Origin: Myxococcaceae bacterium
Lineage (GTDB): Bacteria > Myxococcota > Myxococcia > Myxococcales > Myxococcaceae
Length of the DNA stretch: 64,000 nt
Assembly: GCA_016793095.1 (NCBI GenBank)
Contig: JAEUJQ010000054.1
Location: forward strand, 18,347 to 82,346
Direction of reading: 5' to 3'
Shown here: piece after piece, positions 48,327 through 57,510 of the stretch
Position numbering within the stretch: the stretch's first letter is position 1
How the letters are laid out: every line of letters starts with the position of its first letter
Translations under genes and position numbers: made by a program
Notes under the pieces: generated by a model
What the model saw: the letters and a program-made list of their open reading frames with translations, nothing else
The model's database searches: none
What the model was told of the DNA's origin: nothing

Positions 48327-49223
48327 ATGAGCACCTCTGCGATCTTCAACCCGGCCCGCTGGCGTGAGGTCGAGGGCCACGGCTTCAAGGACGTCACCTT
48401 TCACCGCGCGGTCGATCAGGGCACCGTTCGCATCGCCTTCAATCGGCCAGAGGTCCGCAACGCGTTTCGCCCCCGCACCGTCGATGAGCTCTTCCGCGCG
48501 CTCGAGGCGACGCGCTTCATGACCGACGTGGGCGTGGTGCTGATCACCGGCAACGGCCCCTCGAAGAAGGACGGCGGCTGGGCGTTCTGCTCGGGAGGCG
48601 ATCAGCGCATTCGCGGCAAGGACGGCTACCAGTACGAGAAGGACGATCGCGCGCTCGATCCCGCGGGCCTCGGGCGCCTGCACATCCTCGAGGTGCAGCG
48701 GCAGATCCGCTTCCTGCCCAAGGTGGTGATCGCCGTGGTGCCCGGGTGGGCCGTTGGAGGTGGCCACAGCCTGCACGTCGTCTGCGACATGACGATCGCC
48801 AGCCGCGAGCACGCGGTCTTCAAGCAGACCGACGCCGACGTGGCGAGCTTCGACTCGGGCTATGGCTCAGCGTTGCTGGCGCGGCAGATCGGGCAGAAGC
48901 GCGCGCGGGAGATCTTCTTCGTCGGGAAGAACTACTCGGCCGACGACGCGTTCCAGATGGGCATGGTCAACCTCGTGGTGCCACACGAGCAGCTCGAGGA
49001 CGCGGCGCTCGACTGGGCTGCTGAGATCAACACGAAGAGCCCGACGGCCATCAAGATGCTGAAGTACGGCTTCAACCTGCCGGACGACGGCCTGGTCGGC
49101 CAGCAGCTGTTCGCAGGTGAAGCGACGCGCCTCGCCTACGGCACCGAGGAGGCCGCCGAGGGACGCGACGCGTTCGTTCAAAAGCGCAAGCGCAACTTCA
49201 AGAAGTTCCCGTGGACGTACTGA
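48327..49223 (+). CDS. menB: 1,4-dihydroxy-2-naphthoyl-CoA synthase
   Basis: A 298-residue crotonase-fold enzyme of menaquinone synthesis that cyclises o-succinylbenzoyl-CoA. MenB-specific blocks are present: GGWAFCSGGDQRIRGKDGY, SFDSGYGSALLARQIGQKRA and the end KRNFKKFPWTY. These separate it from ordinary enoyl-CoA hydratases. ATG 48327 begins a short N-terminal extension (STSAIFNPARWREV). No other men gene is nearby, so the pathway must be completed elsewhere or the gene is used alone. Its 3' end overlaps the convergent hydrolase by 26 bases. Confidence 0.9.
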   Translation: MSTSAIFNPARWREVEGHGFKDVTFHRAVDQGTVRIAFNRPEVRNAFRPRTVDELFRALEATRFMTDVGVVLITGNGPSKKDGGWAFCSGGDQRIRGKDGYQYEKDDRALDPAGLGRLHILEVQRQIRFLPKVVIAVVPGWAVGGGHSLHVVCDMTIASREHAVFKQTDADVASFDSGYGSALLARQIGQKRAREIFFVGKNYSADDAFQMGMVNLVVPHEQLEDAALDWAAEINTKSPTAIKMLKYGFNLPDDGLVGQQLFAGEATRLAYGTEEAAEGRDAFVQKRKRNFKKFPWTY

Positions 49224-50115
49224 CGCCGTCGCCCGCGCGGAGGAACTGCAGGAGCGCGCCGTTGACCTCGTCCGGGCGCTCGCTCTGGACGAAGTGGCCA
49301 GCGCCCTCGATGGGCATGATGCGCAGGCGCGGCGCGTACTGCTCGCTGCCGGGGACGACGATGTCGAAGTCGAGCGCGGGATCGCGCTTTCCCCAGATGA
49401 GCAACGCCTCGCTGGTGATGGGTGGATAGCGCGGGGGCGAGAGGGGCCGGCTGAAGCCCGAGCGCAGCGCCTCGCGATACCAACCGACCATGCCTGACGC
49501 GGCTCCCGGCCGCTGAACGGCGTCCCGGAAGGGGCGCACGTCATCTTCGGTCCAGTGCGTCCGATCGACGGAGGCGGCGCGCAGGGTCCTGGGCATCAGC
49601 TCCGCGTCGTTCCGGGTCATGAAGTACTCGGGCAGAAACGGGAGCTGAAAGAAGAACATGTACCAGCTCTTCTTCACCTGCCGCCACGACACGTTGCTGA
49701 GCAGCGCCTTGCGCATGAGCGCTGGGTGGGGGCAGTTGAGGATCGCGACGCGCTCGCAGTGCTCGGGCCGGTGCGCCGCGAGGTGCCAGGCGACGGCGCC
49801 GCCCCAGTCGTGGCCGACGATCTTCACGCGCTTGGGGCCGCCGAGCGACTCGATGAGATGGCAGACGTCCGCGGCGAGGGTGTCGAGGTCGTACGGGCCG
49901 TGCTTGTCGGTCTCGCCGTAGCCGCGCTGATCGGGCACCACGACGCGGAAGCCGGCCTGCGCGAGCGGCTCGATCTGGTAGCGCCACGACCACCACATCT
50001 CGGGGAAGCCGTGGAGCAGCACCACGAGCGGCCCCGAGCCCTTCTCGACGTAGTGCATGCGCAGGCGCGGCAGGTCGACGAAGTGATGAGTGACGGCGAG
50101 GTCGGCGAGCTTCAC
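49198..50115 (-). CDS. Epoxide hydrolase-like alpha/beta hydrolase
   Basis: A 305-residue alpha/beta hydrolase. Features include LLHGFPEMWWSWRYQ, the nucleophile region GHDWGGAVAWHLA with Asp as nucleophile, as in epoxide hydrolases and haloalkane dehalogenases, and the late GAGHFVQSERP His. The helical lid carries YMFFFQLPFLPEYFM. GTG 50113-50115 overlaps the stop of the MYXO-CTERM gene (GTGA) and is preferred over the longer upstream reading. Substrate unknown. Confidence 0.86.
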   Translation of the reverse strand: MKLADLAVTHHFVDLPRLRMHYVEKGSGPLVVLLHGFPEMWWSWRYQIEPLAQAGFRVVVPDQRGYGETDKHGPYDLDTLAADVCHLIESLGGPKRVKIVGHDWGGAVAWHLAAHRPEHCERVAILNCPHPALMRKALLSNVSWRQVKKSWYMFFFQLPFLPEYFMTRNDAELMPRTLRAASVDRTHWTEDDVRPFRDAVQRPGAASGMVGWYREALRSGFSRPLSPPRYPPITSEALLIWGKRDPALDFDIVVPGSEQYAPRLRIMPIEGAGHFVQSERPDEVNGALLQFLRAGDGVSTSTGTS

Positions 50116-52994
50116 GCGAGCCTCCGATGACGACGAAGCGCCAGCGCAGCGAGCGCGACCAACCACAGCGGATTCGGCGTCGAGGCGCACCCACACCCCA
50201 TCGTCTGTGCGTTGGTGTTGCCGCCGCCTCCTTGTCCGCCGGCGCGTCCGGAGCCACCCGCGGAACCGCCGGCTGCAGAGCCACCGGCAGAACCGCCGGC
50301 TGCAGAGCCACCGGCAGAACCGCCGGCTGCAGAACCACCCGCCGCAGAACCACCCGCCGCAGAACCACCCGCCGCAGAACCACCCGCTGCAGAACCACCA
50401 GCTGCAGAACCACCCGCTGCAGAACCACCCGCTGCAGAACCACCCGCTGCAGAACCACCCGCCGCAGAACCACCGGCTGCAGAACCACCAGCGGAGCCAC
50501 CCGCGGCAGAACCACCGGCCGCAGAACCACCGGCCGCAGAGCCACCCGCGGCAGAACCACCGGCCGCAGAACCACCCGCGGAACCACCGGCCGCAGAACC
50601 ACCCGCAGAACCGCCCGCCGCAGAACCACCGGCAGAGCCACCCGCCGCAGAACCACCGGCCGCAGAACCACCGGCCGCAGAGCCACCGGCCGTGCCTCCA
50701 CCAGCGGCACCACCCCCCATCGCTCCTGCGTCAGTCGGCGTGCAGGCCGTCGCCCCGGCGAGCGAGGTCGTCCCGACAGGGCATGCCTGACACGACGTCA
50801 CGCCCGGGCTGCTCGAGAAGGTCCCCGCAGGACAGGGCGAGCATGACGCGAGGCCAGGCGTCGCCGCGAAGGAGCCGGGCGCGCAGGCCGAACAGCTCGT
50901 GGAGCCCGACGTCGCCGCCGACGTCCCCGCGGCGCAGGGCGTACACGTCGTCGCGCCCTGGGTCGCAGCGAAGGAGCCGGGCATGCACGCAGAGCACGCT
51001 GTCGCTCCCGTCGCGCTGGTGGCCGAACCGGCGCCACAGGGCGTGCACGTCGCCGAGCCGGCGTTCGCCGAGAAGCTCCCAGCCGCGCAGGCCGTGCAGC
51101 TCAGCGCTCCCGCGCCCGAGAACTGCCCCGCCGCACACGCGACGCAGCTCGTCGCGCCGCTTGCTGCCGAGAACGTCCCCGCAGAGCACGTGGTGCACAT
51201 CGTCGCCCCGGTCGAGGACGAGAAGCTGCCTGCTCCGCACGGCGAGCACATGGCGGCCCCGGGGCTGGGCTGAGCGCTCCCTGCTGGGCAGGCCGTACAA
51301 CCGGGGCTCCCGGACGTCGCCGCGAACGACCCGGCCGCGCAGTCGCTGCAGAGCGCCGAGCCGGCCACGCTCGTTCGCCCTGGCGGACACAGCTGGCAGG
51401 TCGCCGAGCCGGTCGCAGAGAACGTGCCGGCGACGCAGGTCCGGCAGCTCGCCGAGCCCGCGTCGGACGAGAACTGTCCCGCCGGGCAGTCCGCGCAGAT
51501 CGCCGCGCCGGCGTCGGCGTAGCGGCCGGCCGGGCACGCACTGCACGCCACCGAGCCGACCACCGCCGCGAAGGTGCCGGCCGCGCAGGTCGAGCACGAC
51601 GACGCTCCCGCCGTTCCCGCAAACTGTCCCACGGGACAGGGTGGGCAGGTCGCCGAGCCTGCGGGCGAGCTGGTGCCGGGAGCGCACGCCGTGCACGACG
51701 ACGCCCCCGCGCCCGAGAAGAACCCAGCCGTGCAGAGGGCGCACGACGCAGCGCCAGGCCCCGAGAAGCGCCCCGCGCTGCACTGAGGGCAGCTCCCAGC
51801 TCCCGCATCAGCAGCGAAGGTGCCGGCGACGCAGCTCTGGCAGCTGGTCGAGCCCGCGGCCGGCGCGAAGTTGCCTGGGCTGCAGAGCGCGCAGCTCGCG
51901 CTGCCCACCATCGAGGTGAACTGGCCGACGGGACAGTCGGCGCAGGCCGTCGCGCCGGCGCCGCTGAAGCGGCCCGCTGGACAGGCATCGCACACCGCTG
52001 CGCCGGCGATCGACGTGAAGGTCCCGGGTGTGCACGTGAGGCAGCCGAGGCCCGCCGAAGGGCCGGCGGACCCTGGAGCGCAGAACACGCACGTGGCGGC
52101 CCCCCCGTCCGTGCCGGAGCCGGCGGGGCAGTCGGAGCACGTCGTCGCGCCAGGTCCAGAGAACGTGTTGGGCGGGCACGCGGTGCACGGCGCCTCTCCC
52201 GTCATCGACGAGGTGCCGGCCTGGCACTCTCCAGCGGGCACGCCCGTCGGAGCCGCCGTCGCGCCCTGCAACGTCACCAACCAGCCGACGTCGATGACGT
52301 CGTTGCTCAGCTCGCGATCCCACGCGTTCACGGGCGCCTGGCCAGGAACGCCGAGCGCGTCGACGGGACCGGTCGCGGTGCCGTCACCGACGTTGTTCCA
52401 CACGGCGTTGTTGTTGAACGTCGCCAGCGTGAGGTGAAACGGCGACGTGTTCGTGATGGCGTTGAGATCGGTGAGGGGAACTCGAAACTCGACGACGTCG
52501 TTGGTCGCCGAGATCGAGATCTGGGCGCTCGCGATGCCGTACCAGTTGCTGCCGGCGAACCACTCGATCTCGGGGTTGCCACTTCCGGCGACGTGCAGCG
52601 CGAGCTGACGCTCCGGCCGCAGCCCTGAACGCACTCCCAGGCTTCCCTGATCACCCAGGAACGCCTGGCCTCCCGACCCCCGATCCGTGTCGATCCCCAG
52701 GGCGACGTGAACGGCGTTCGTGCTCGTGATGTCAGCCATGCGCACGAGGCCGTAGAGGTAGGTGGCGTCAGCGGTCAGCCGGACCTCCAGCAGATCGTTG
52801 TCGGTCGTCATGCCCGGGTCCGTTCGCCGATCGCCCGCGACGCCTCGGAGGATCCACTCGTCTCCAGAGGACGCGCTCTGGTGGCCTCCCGTGGGCGCGG
52901 TCCCCGGCCAGTCGGCAGGGTCGCCATCGACGATCCTGGGGCCGGCGAGAGCGGGAGAGCAGATCAGGACGAGACCCAGCGCGAGCCGTTTCAT
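50112..52994 (-). CDS. Cys-rich surface protein with Gly/Ser stalk and MYXO-CTERM
   Basis: A 960-residue exported protein. After the signal (MKRLALGLVLICSPALAG) there is a CBM9-like N-terminal domain (about 20-250; RIVDGDPADWPGT, DNDLLEVRLTADATYLYGLV). From about 260 to 740 it has 29 CxxC pairs in roughly 17-residue units such as CPAGRFSGAGATACADC, like GCC2/GCC3 (ephrin receptor-like) repeats. A low-complexity Gly-Gly-Ser-Ala-Ala stalk follows. The C-terminus is a MYXO-CTERM signal: GCGCASTPNP, a hydrophobic helix WLVALAALAL and RRHRR. The protein is expected to be Cys-anchored to the surface by the myxosortase pathway. The ATG is 52992-52994; an upstream frame to 53177 has no signal peptide. 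Confidence 0.92.
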   Translation of the reverse strand: MKRLALGLVLICSPALAGPRIVDGDPADWPGTAPTGGHQSASSGDEWILRGVAGDRRTDPGMTTDNDLLEVRLTADATYLYGLVRMADITSTNAVHVALGIDTDRGSGGQAFLGDQGSLGVRSGLRPERQLALHVAGSGNPEIEWFAGSNWYGIASAQISISATNDVVEFRVPLTDLNAITNTSPFHLTLATFNNNAVWNNVGDGTATGPVDALGVPGQAPVNAWDRELSNDVIDVGWLVTLQGATAAPTGVPAGECQAGTSSMTGEAPCTACPPNTFSGPGATTCSDCPAGSGTDGGAATCVFCAPGSAGPSAGLGCLTCTPGTFTSIAGAAVCDACPAGRFSGAGATACADCPVGQFTSMVGSASCALCSPGNFAPAAGSTSCQSCVAGTFAADAGAGSCPQCSAGRFSGPGAASCALCTAGFFSGAGASSCTACAPGTSSPAGSATCPPCPVGQFAGTAGASSCSTCAAGTFAAVVGSVACSACPAGRYADAGAAICADCPAGQFSSDAGSASCRTCVAGTFSATGSATCQLCPPGRTSVAGSALCSDCAAGSFAATSGSPGCTACPAGSAQPSPGAAMCSPCGAGSFSSSTGATMCTTCSAGTFSAASGATSCVACAAGQFSGAGALSCTACAAGSFSANAGSATCTPCGAGSATSATGATACSACMPGSFAATQGATTCTPCAAGTSAATSGSTSCSACAPGSFAATPGLASCSPCPAGTFSSSPGVTSCQACPVGTTSLAGATACTPTDAGAMGGGAAGGGTAGGSAAGGSAAGGSAAGGSAGGSAAGGSAGGSAAGGSAGGSAAGGSAAGGSAAGGSAAGGSAAGGSAGGSAAGGSAAGGSAAGGSAAGGSAAGGSAAGGSAAGGSAAGGSAAGGSAAGGSAAGGSAGGSAAGGSAGGSAAGGSAGGSGRAGGQGGGGNTNAQTMGCGCASTPNPLWLVALAALALRRHRRLA
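50235..50715. repeat. 15-bp repeat array encoding a GGSAA stalk
   Basis: Read on the plus strand, the unit ACCACCCGCCGCAGA recurs with slight variants some 30 times, mixed with shorter 9-base steps. On the coding (minus) strand it encodes GGSAA and GGS. The period and near identity suggest slippage or unequal exchange and variable stalk length between strains. Confidence 0.85.
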
Positions 52995-53049
52995 GACGCG
53001 GCAACCTATACGGGCACGAGCGCGCGAGCGATGGCGACGAGCGCAGCGG

Positions 53050-53784
53050 TCAGCGCCAGTCAGCGAGGTGCGATTGCTGCAGGTTGAGGTGCTCGTCGAT
53101 GCCCACGACGCCGTCTTCGGGCACCTCACGCCAGTCCCCGTCAGGCCAGAGCTTCTCACTGGCGATGAAACGCGCACCCGACTCCGACGCCACGAAGAGC
53201 GTTCGACCCCGTCGCGTCGCCGCCATTCGCGTGCCGTCGGTCACCAGGAAGTTCATCGCCGAACGCGCCTTGCCCTTGTCGGTGATGGCCGAGACTGTCG
53301 TCACGACCCGCGCGAGCGCACGCTTGATGTCGTCGAGACCCGGCGCGGAGACGTCGTCGAGGACCGTGCGAAACAGCGCGAAGCAGGTCTCGCTGTCCGT
53401 CTCGCCCTTGATCTGGGCGAGGTGCTGCGGGGCGATGTGGCTCCGAATCGCGTCCCGGTGTTCGCTGAAGTTCGCGACGGTGCCGTTGTGCATGAAGGCC
53501 CAGCCCCGCGCGAAGAAGGGGTGTGCGTTCCGCTCCGTCACGTCACCGACGGAGGCCAGGCGGATGTGGGTGATGAGGGAGCGGGTGGCGAGCTCCTCGC
53601 CGAGCTGGCGGAAGCGCGCGCAGGCGTGGGCCGGGGTCGTGTTGACCTCGAGGTGCGGAGTCGGAGTGTCGAAGCGCGCGATGCCCCAGCCGTCCTTGTG
53701 CTCGAACGCCTGCTTCATCAGGGCGTCGAACGCCCGGTGAACCTTGACTGGACGGTCCGCACGGACCGCGAACAACCGGCACAT
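53050..53784 (-). CDS. Class II glutamine amidotransferase (YafJ-like)
   Basis: A 244-residue stand-alone Ntn-type amidotransferase domain. The nucleophile Cys2 follows the initiator Met (MCRLFAV), and the domain has HIRLASVGDVTERNAHPF, FMHNGTVANF and GETDSETCFALF. This is the YafJ/GATase_6 group, with no fused synthetase domain, so the acceptor is unknown. Gene context gives no partner: it lies between the MYXO-CTERM gene and hutI on the same strand. Confidence 0.87.
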   Translation of the reverse strand: MCRLFAVRADRPVKVHRAFDALMKQAFEHKDGWGIARFDTPTPHLEVNTTPAHACARFRQLGEELATRSLITHIRLASVGDVTERNAHPFFARGWAFMHNGTVANFSEHRDAIRSHIAPQHLAQIKGETDSETCFALFRTVLDDVSAPGLDDIKRALARVVTTVSAITDKGKARSAMNFLVTDGTRMAATRRGRTLFVASESGARFIASEKLWPDGDWREVPEDGVVGIDEHLNLQQSHLADWR

Positions 53785-53839
53785 CGAGTGCTGCCTCCTG
53801 AGCTCCAGGCAAGCCTAACACCAGGTCTCCTGACGCGCC

Positions 53840-55060
53840 TCAGATGGGCCGGCCGGCCTTGAGGGTGACGACGGCCTCGTTCATCGCGAGGTGGTAGGGC
53901 AGGGCGCGATAGGAGTCGCAACCGAACACCACCAGATCGGCAGGTCCACCCACCGCGAGGCGCCCCAGCTCGGGCCTCTGCACCGCGAGCGCGCCGACGC
54001 GGGTGAAGCCCAGGTAGGCCTCGGCCGGCGTCAAGCCGTTCTCGAGGCAGGCGAGGCCCATGGCCAGGCTCACGTTCTCGGAGTTGGATGAGCCGGGGTT
54101 GCAGTTGGTGCACAGGGCCACGGGAACGCCAGCGTCACGCAGCGCGCGGCCCGGCGCGAACGGTCTCGCGCGCGCGAACAGCGTCGAGGTCGGCGCGAGC
54201 ACCGCGATGGTGCCTGCCTGCTTCATCGCCGCGATGCCCTCCGGGGTGATCTGCTCGAGGTGATCGGCCGTCACGGCGCCGAGCTCTGCCGCGAGCTGCG
54301 CCCCCCCGTTCGCGGTCAGCTGGTCGACGTGCAGGCGCAGCGGGAGCCCCAGCTCCTTCGCCTTCGCCGCCAGCGCGCGCCCCTCGTCGTGCGTGAAGGC
54401 CGACTGCTCGACGAAGGCGTCACAGAACGCGGCCAGCCGCTCCTGCGCCACCAGCGGAAGCAGCTCGTCGAGGCACTGGCGCACCCACTCGCCCCGGCGT
54501 TCCTTGAGCTCGGGTGGCACGGCGTGAAGCCCGAGGCACGTCGCGATCAGCTCGAGCGGCTGCTCCTCGCGCAGGCGGTCGATCGCGCGGAGCATTCGCA
54601 GCTCAGCGGCGAGCTCGAGGCCGTAGCCGCTCTTGATCTCGACCGTGGTGACGCCCTGGGCGCCCAGCCGCTCGAGCCGCGGCTTCGCGAGCGCGACGAG
54701 CTCTGCCTCCGTGGCCCTCCGGGTCGCGGCCACCGTTCGGGCAATGCCCCCGCCTGCCGCGGCGATCTCGAGGTACGTCCTGCCCTGGCAGCGCTGCTCG
54801 AACTCCTCGCTGCGATCACCGGCGAAGACGACGTGCGTGTGGCAGTCCACGAAGCCAGGCCCCACGAAGCCGCCCAGCGCGTCGATGATCCGCGCGTCCG
54901 CGCACGCGGGCGCCTCGCGCTCCGGGCCGATGAAGGCGACGCGGCCGCTCTTCACCCCGACACACACGCCGCGACGAACGGCCAGGGTCGCCTCTGCGGG
55001 TCCACCGAGCGGGCCGTCGCAGGTGACGATCTCGCTGGCATTGCGGATGACGAGGTCCAT
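53840..55060 (-). CDS. hutI: Imidazolonepropionase
   Basis: A 406-residue amidohydrolase, the third step of histidine degradation, opening the imidazolone ring. Family marks: FVDCHTHVVFAGDRSEEF, GGGIARTVAATR, TVEIKSGYGLE, LHVDQL and NCNPGSSNSENV. ATG 55058-55060 gives the standard N-terminus ([14 protein letters not shown]); the longer frame runs into hutU. The ATG overlaps the hutU stop by one base (TGATG), so the two are cotranscribed. Confidence 0.95.
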   Translation of the reverse strand: MDLVIRNASEIVTCDGPLGGPAEATLAVRRGVCVGVKSGRVAFIGPEREAPACADARIIDALGGFVGPGFVDCHTHVVFAGDRSEEFEQRCQGRTYLEIAAAGGGIARTVAATRRATEAELVALAKPRLERLGAQGVTTVEIKSGYGLELAAELRMLRAIDRLREEQPLELIATCLGLHAVPPELKERRGEWVRQCLDELLPLVAQERLAAFCDAFVEQSAFTHDEGRALAAKAKELGLPLRLHVDQLTANGGAQLAAELGAVTADHLEQITPEGIAAMKQAGTIAVLAPTSTLFARARPFAPGRALRDAGVPVALCTNCNPGSSNSENVSLAMGLACLENGLTPAEAYLGFTRVGALAVQRPELGRLAVGGPADLVVFGCDSYRALPYHLAMNEAVVTLKAGRPI

Positions 55061-56724
55061 CACGCGGTCAGGCCCGGCACCCGCACGCCGCGCTCCCTCG
55101 CGCAGGCGCTCGCCTCGTCGTAGCCAGCGTCGGCGTGGCGCAGCACTCCCATGGCCGGGTCGCTCGTGAGCACCCGTGAAATGCGCCGCGCAGCCGCCTC
55201 GGTGCCGTCGGCGACGATCACCTGGCCCGAGTGGATCGAGTAGCCGATGCCGACCCCTCCGCCGTGATGCAGCGACACCCACGAGGCGCCGTTCACCGCG
55301 TTGATCATCGCGTTGAGGATCGGCCAGTCGGCGACCGCGTCGGTGCCGTCCTTCATGGCCTCTGTCTCCCGGTTGGGAGATGCCACCGAGCCGCAGTCGA
55401 GGTGATCACGGCCGATCACGATCGGCGCCTTCACCTTGCCCGTCCTCACCAGGTCGTTGAAGAGCAGGCCGGCCTTGTCGCGCTCGCCGTAGCCCAGCCA
55501 GCAGATGCGGGCCGGCAGCCCCTGGAACTTGACCCGCTCCCCGGCGAGCTGGAGCCACCGCACCATGTGCTGCTTGTTGGGGAACAGCTCGATCAGCGCC
55601 TTGTCGGTGACGGCGATGTCGGCCGGGTCACCCGAGAGCGCCACCCAGCGGAACGGGCCCTCGCCGCGGCAGAACATGGGGCGGATGTACGCCGGCACGA
55701 AGCCCGGGAAGTCGAACGCGTTCTTCACGCCGGCCTGCTGGGCGCCCGCGCGCAGGTTGTTGCCGTAGTCGAAGACGTGCGAACCGGCCTCCTTGAACGC
55801 CAGCATCGCGCGCACATGTTCGGCCATCGCCTGGTGCGAGCGCTCGACGTAGCGCTTCGGGTCCTTCGCGCGGAGGGCGATCGCCTCGTCGAGCGACATG
55901 CGGTTGGGCACGTACCCGCCGAGCGGATCGTGCGCGCTCGTCTGGTCGGTCACGAGGTCGGGCTTGAACCCCCGCCGCACCAGCTCCGGCAGCACGTCGG
56001 CGCAGTTCCCGATGACGCCGATCGACCTCGGGAGCTTCCTCGCCTTCGCGTCCGCCACCAGCGCGAGCGCCTCGTCGAGATCCTTCGCGATCACGTCCAG
56101 GTACTTCGTCTCGATGCGCCGCTGCGCGCGCTGGGGATCGACCTCGACCGCGAGCATCACCCCGCCCGCCATGGTGCACGCGAGGGGCTGCGCCCCGCCC
56201 ATTCCGCCGAGCCCGCCGGTCAGCACCACGCGGCCGGCGAGATCTTCGCTGCCGAAGTGCGTGCGCCCCGCCTGCACGAACGTCTCGTAGGTGCCCTGAA
56301 GGATCCCTTGCGTGCCGATGTAGATCCACGAGCCGGCAGTCATCTGCCCGTACATCATCAGGCCCTTCTGCTCGAGCTCGCGGAAGTGCTCCCACGTCGC
56401 CCACTTGCCGACGAGGTTCGAGTTCGCCAGCAGCACGCGAGGGGCGTCGGGGTGGCTCTTCAGGATGCCCACCGGCTTGCCGGACTGCACCAGGAGCGTC
56501 TCGTCGTCGCCGAGGCTCTTCAGCGCCGCGACGATGCGGTCGAAGCTCGGCCAGTCGCGCGCGGCCTTGCCGGTGCCGCCGTAGACGACGAGATCCTGCG
56601 GGCGCTCGGCCACGTCGGGGTCGAGGTTGTTCATCAGCATGCGCAAGGCCGCCTCCTGCACCCAGCCCTTGCACGACAGCTCGGCGCCACGCGGGGCGCG
56701 CACGACACGGGGTCCACTCGTCAT
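55060..56724 (-). CDS. hutU: Urocanate hydratase
   Basis: A 554-residue NAD-dependent enzyme that adds water to urocanate, the second step of histidine breakdown. Sequences typical of the family include [65 protein letters not shown] and [17 protein letters not shown]. Length matches known enzymes (about 556). Start at ATG 56722-56724; a GTG nine bases upstream is possible. hutH and hutG are not in this window. Confidence 0.96.
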   Translation of the reverse strand: MTSGPRVVRAPRGAELSCKGWVQEAALRMLMNNLDPDVAERPQDLVVYGGTGKAARDWPSFDRIVAALKSLGDDETLLVQSGKPVGILKSHPDAPRVLLANSNLVGKWATWEHFRELEQKGLMMYGQMTAGSWIYIGTQGILQGTYETFVQAGRTHFGSEDLAGRVVLTGGLGGMGGAQPLACTMAGGVMLAVEVDPQRAQRRIETKYLDVIAKDLDEALALVADAKARKLPRSIGVIGNCADVLPELVRRGFKPDLVTDQTSAHDPLGGYVPNRMSLDEAIALRAKDPKRYVERSHQAMAEHVRAMLAFKEAGSHVFDYGNNLRAGAQQAGVKNAFDFPGFVPAYIRPMFCRGEGPFRWVALSGDPADIAVTDKALIELFPNKQHMVRWLQLAGERVKFQGLPARICWLGYGERDKAGLLFNDLVRTGKVKAPIVIGRDHLDCGSVASPNRETEAMKDGTDAVADWPILNAMINAVNGASWVSLHHGGGVGIGYSIHSGQVIVADGTEAAARRISRVLTSDPAMGVLRHADAGYDEASACARERGVRVPGLTA

Positions 56725-56772
56725 GAAAACCACCCTAGACCACGAGGTCGACTCTGAGGGAATGTGCCTCGC

Positions 56773-57018
56773 ATGACGCGAACGGTCGCGCTGGGCGCAC
56801 TCATCGGCTTCGCCATCACCATCGTCGCGCTGGCGCTCTGGGAGCGTGGAGCGCCGGCCGCGTCATCATCGACGGCCGCGGCGACGGACGCGGGAGCGCC
56901 CGTCTTCTTGAACCCGACGCTCCAGCGTGGACTGCTGACCGCGCCGGTCGAACGGCGGGTCGAGCGGGTGATCCTGGCGCCGCTGCCGATGGCCGACGCC
57001 GACGCGGGAGCCCCGTGA
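56773..57018 (+). CDS. Small single-helix membrane protein
   Basis: An 81-residue protein with one N-terminal hydrophobic segment ([19 protein letters not shown]) and an Ala/Ser/Thr-rich exposed tail. It may be an anchored or secreted small protein; the family is unknown. ATG 56773 is used; an in-frame GTG at 56764 is possible. Its stop overlaps the GTG start of the following lipoprotein. Divergent from hutU by about 50 bases. Confidence 0.5.
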   Translation: MTRTVALGALIGFAITIVALALWERGAPAASSSTAAATDAGAPVFLNPTLQRGLLTAPVERRVERVILAPLPMADADAGAP

Positions 57019-57443
57019 AGTCCGCGGTGCTGCTCGGCGCAGTCGTCACCGGCTGCGTGACGACCGACTTCGTCAGGCAGCCCGACCCGAAGCCGTGCGT
57101 CGACGCTCCTCGCGCGACCGGCGCGCCGGCCGAGCAGGCGATCCGCGAGGCCCTCGCCAGCTTCGTCGCGGCCGTTGACGCGAAGGACTTTGGGGCCGCG
57201 CTCGAGCTGCTCGCCGGGAGCTGGCGCAAGCGCTACTCGGCGGAGCGGCTCGCCAGGGACTTCGCCGCGGAGCCGAGAGGCGTCCACCTGGTGGATCGGT
57301 TGAAGAGCTCGCTCGCGGCTCCGTTCACGATCTCAGGCGAGCGGGCCACCCTGCCTCTCGGAGCTGGCCGCGCCGCCCGGCTCGTCCACGAGTCTGCCGG
57401 CTGGCGCATCGCGTCTCTGGACGGAGATTCGTCGACGCCGTGA
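57015..57443 (+). CDS. Hypothetical lipoprotein
   Basis: A 142-residue protein, starting at GTG 57015 (overlapping the previous stop, GTGA), with a lipobox VTGC around residue 14. The body (ALASFVAAVDAKDFGAALEL, LLAGSWRKRYSAERLARDF) looks like a small periplasmic domain related to the NTF2/Cys-rich lipoprotein type, but I cannot name a family. Probably translated together with 56773-57018. Confidence 0.65.
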   Translation: MKSAVLLGAVVTGCVTTDFVRQPDPKPCVDAPRATGAPAEQAIREALASFVAAVDAKDFGAALELLAGSWRKRYSAERLARDFAAEPRGVHLVDRLKSSLAAPFTISGERATLPLGAGRAARLVHESAGWRIASLDGDSSTP

Positions 57444-57510
57444 TGTCGCGCGGTTGGTCGTGGCCCGAGAGGTGCTCCGTCGGGCTCCATCTCTCACCTA
57501 GGAGCGCGGA

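Noticed and set aside
50090..51919. Plus-strand open frames rich in Pro, His, Asn or Ala
   Set aside because: They are antisense to the Gly/Ser/Cys-rich MYXO-CTERM protein, and their low complexity comes from the 15-bp repeat.
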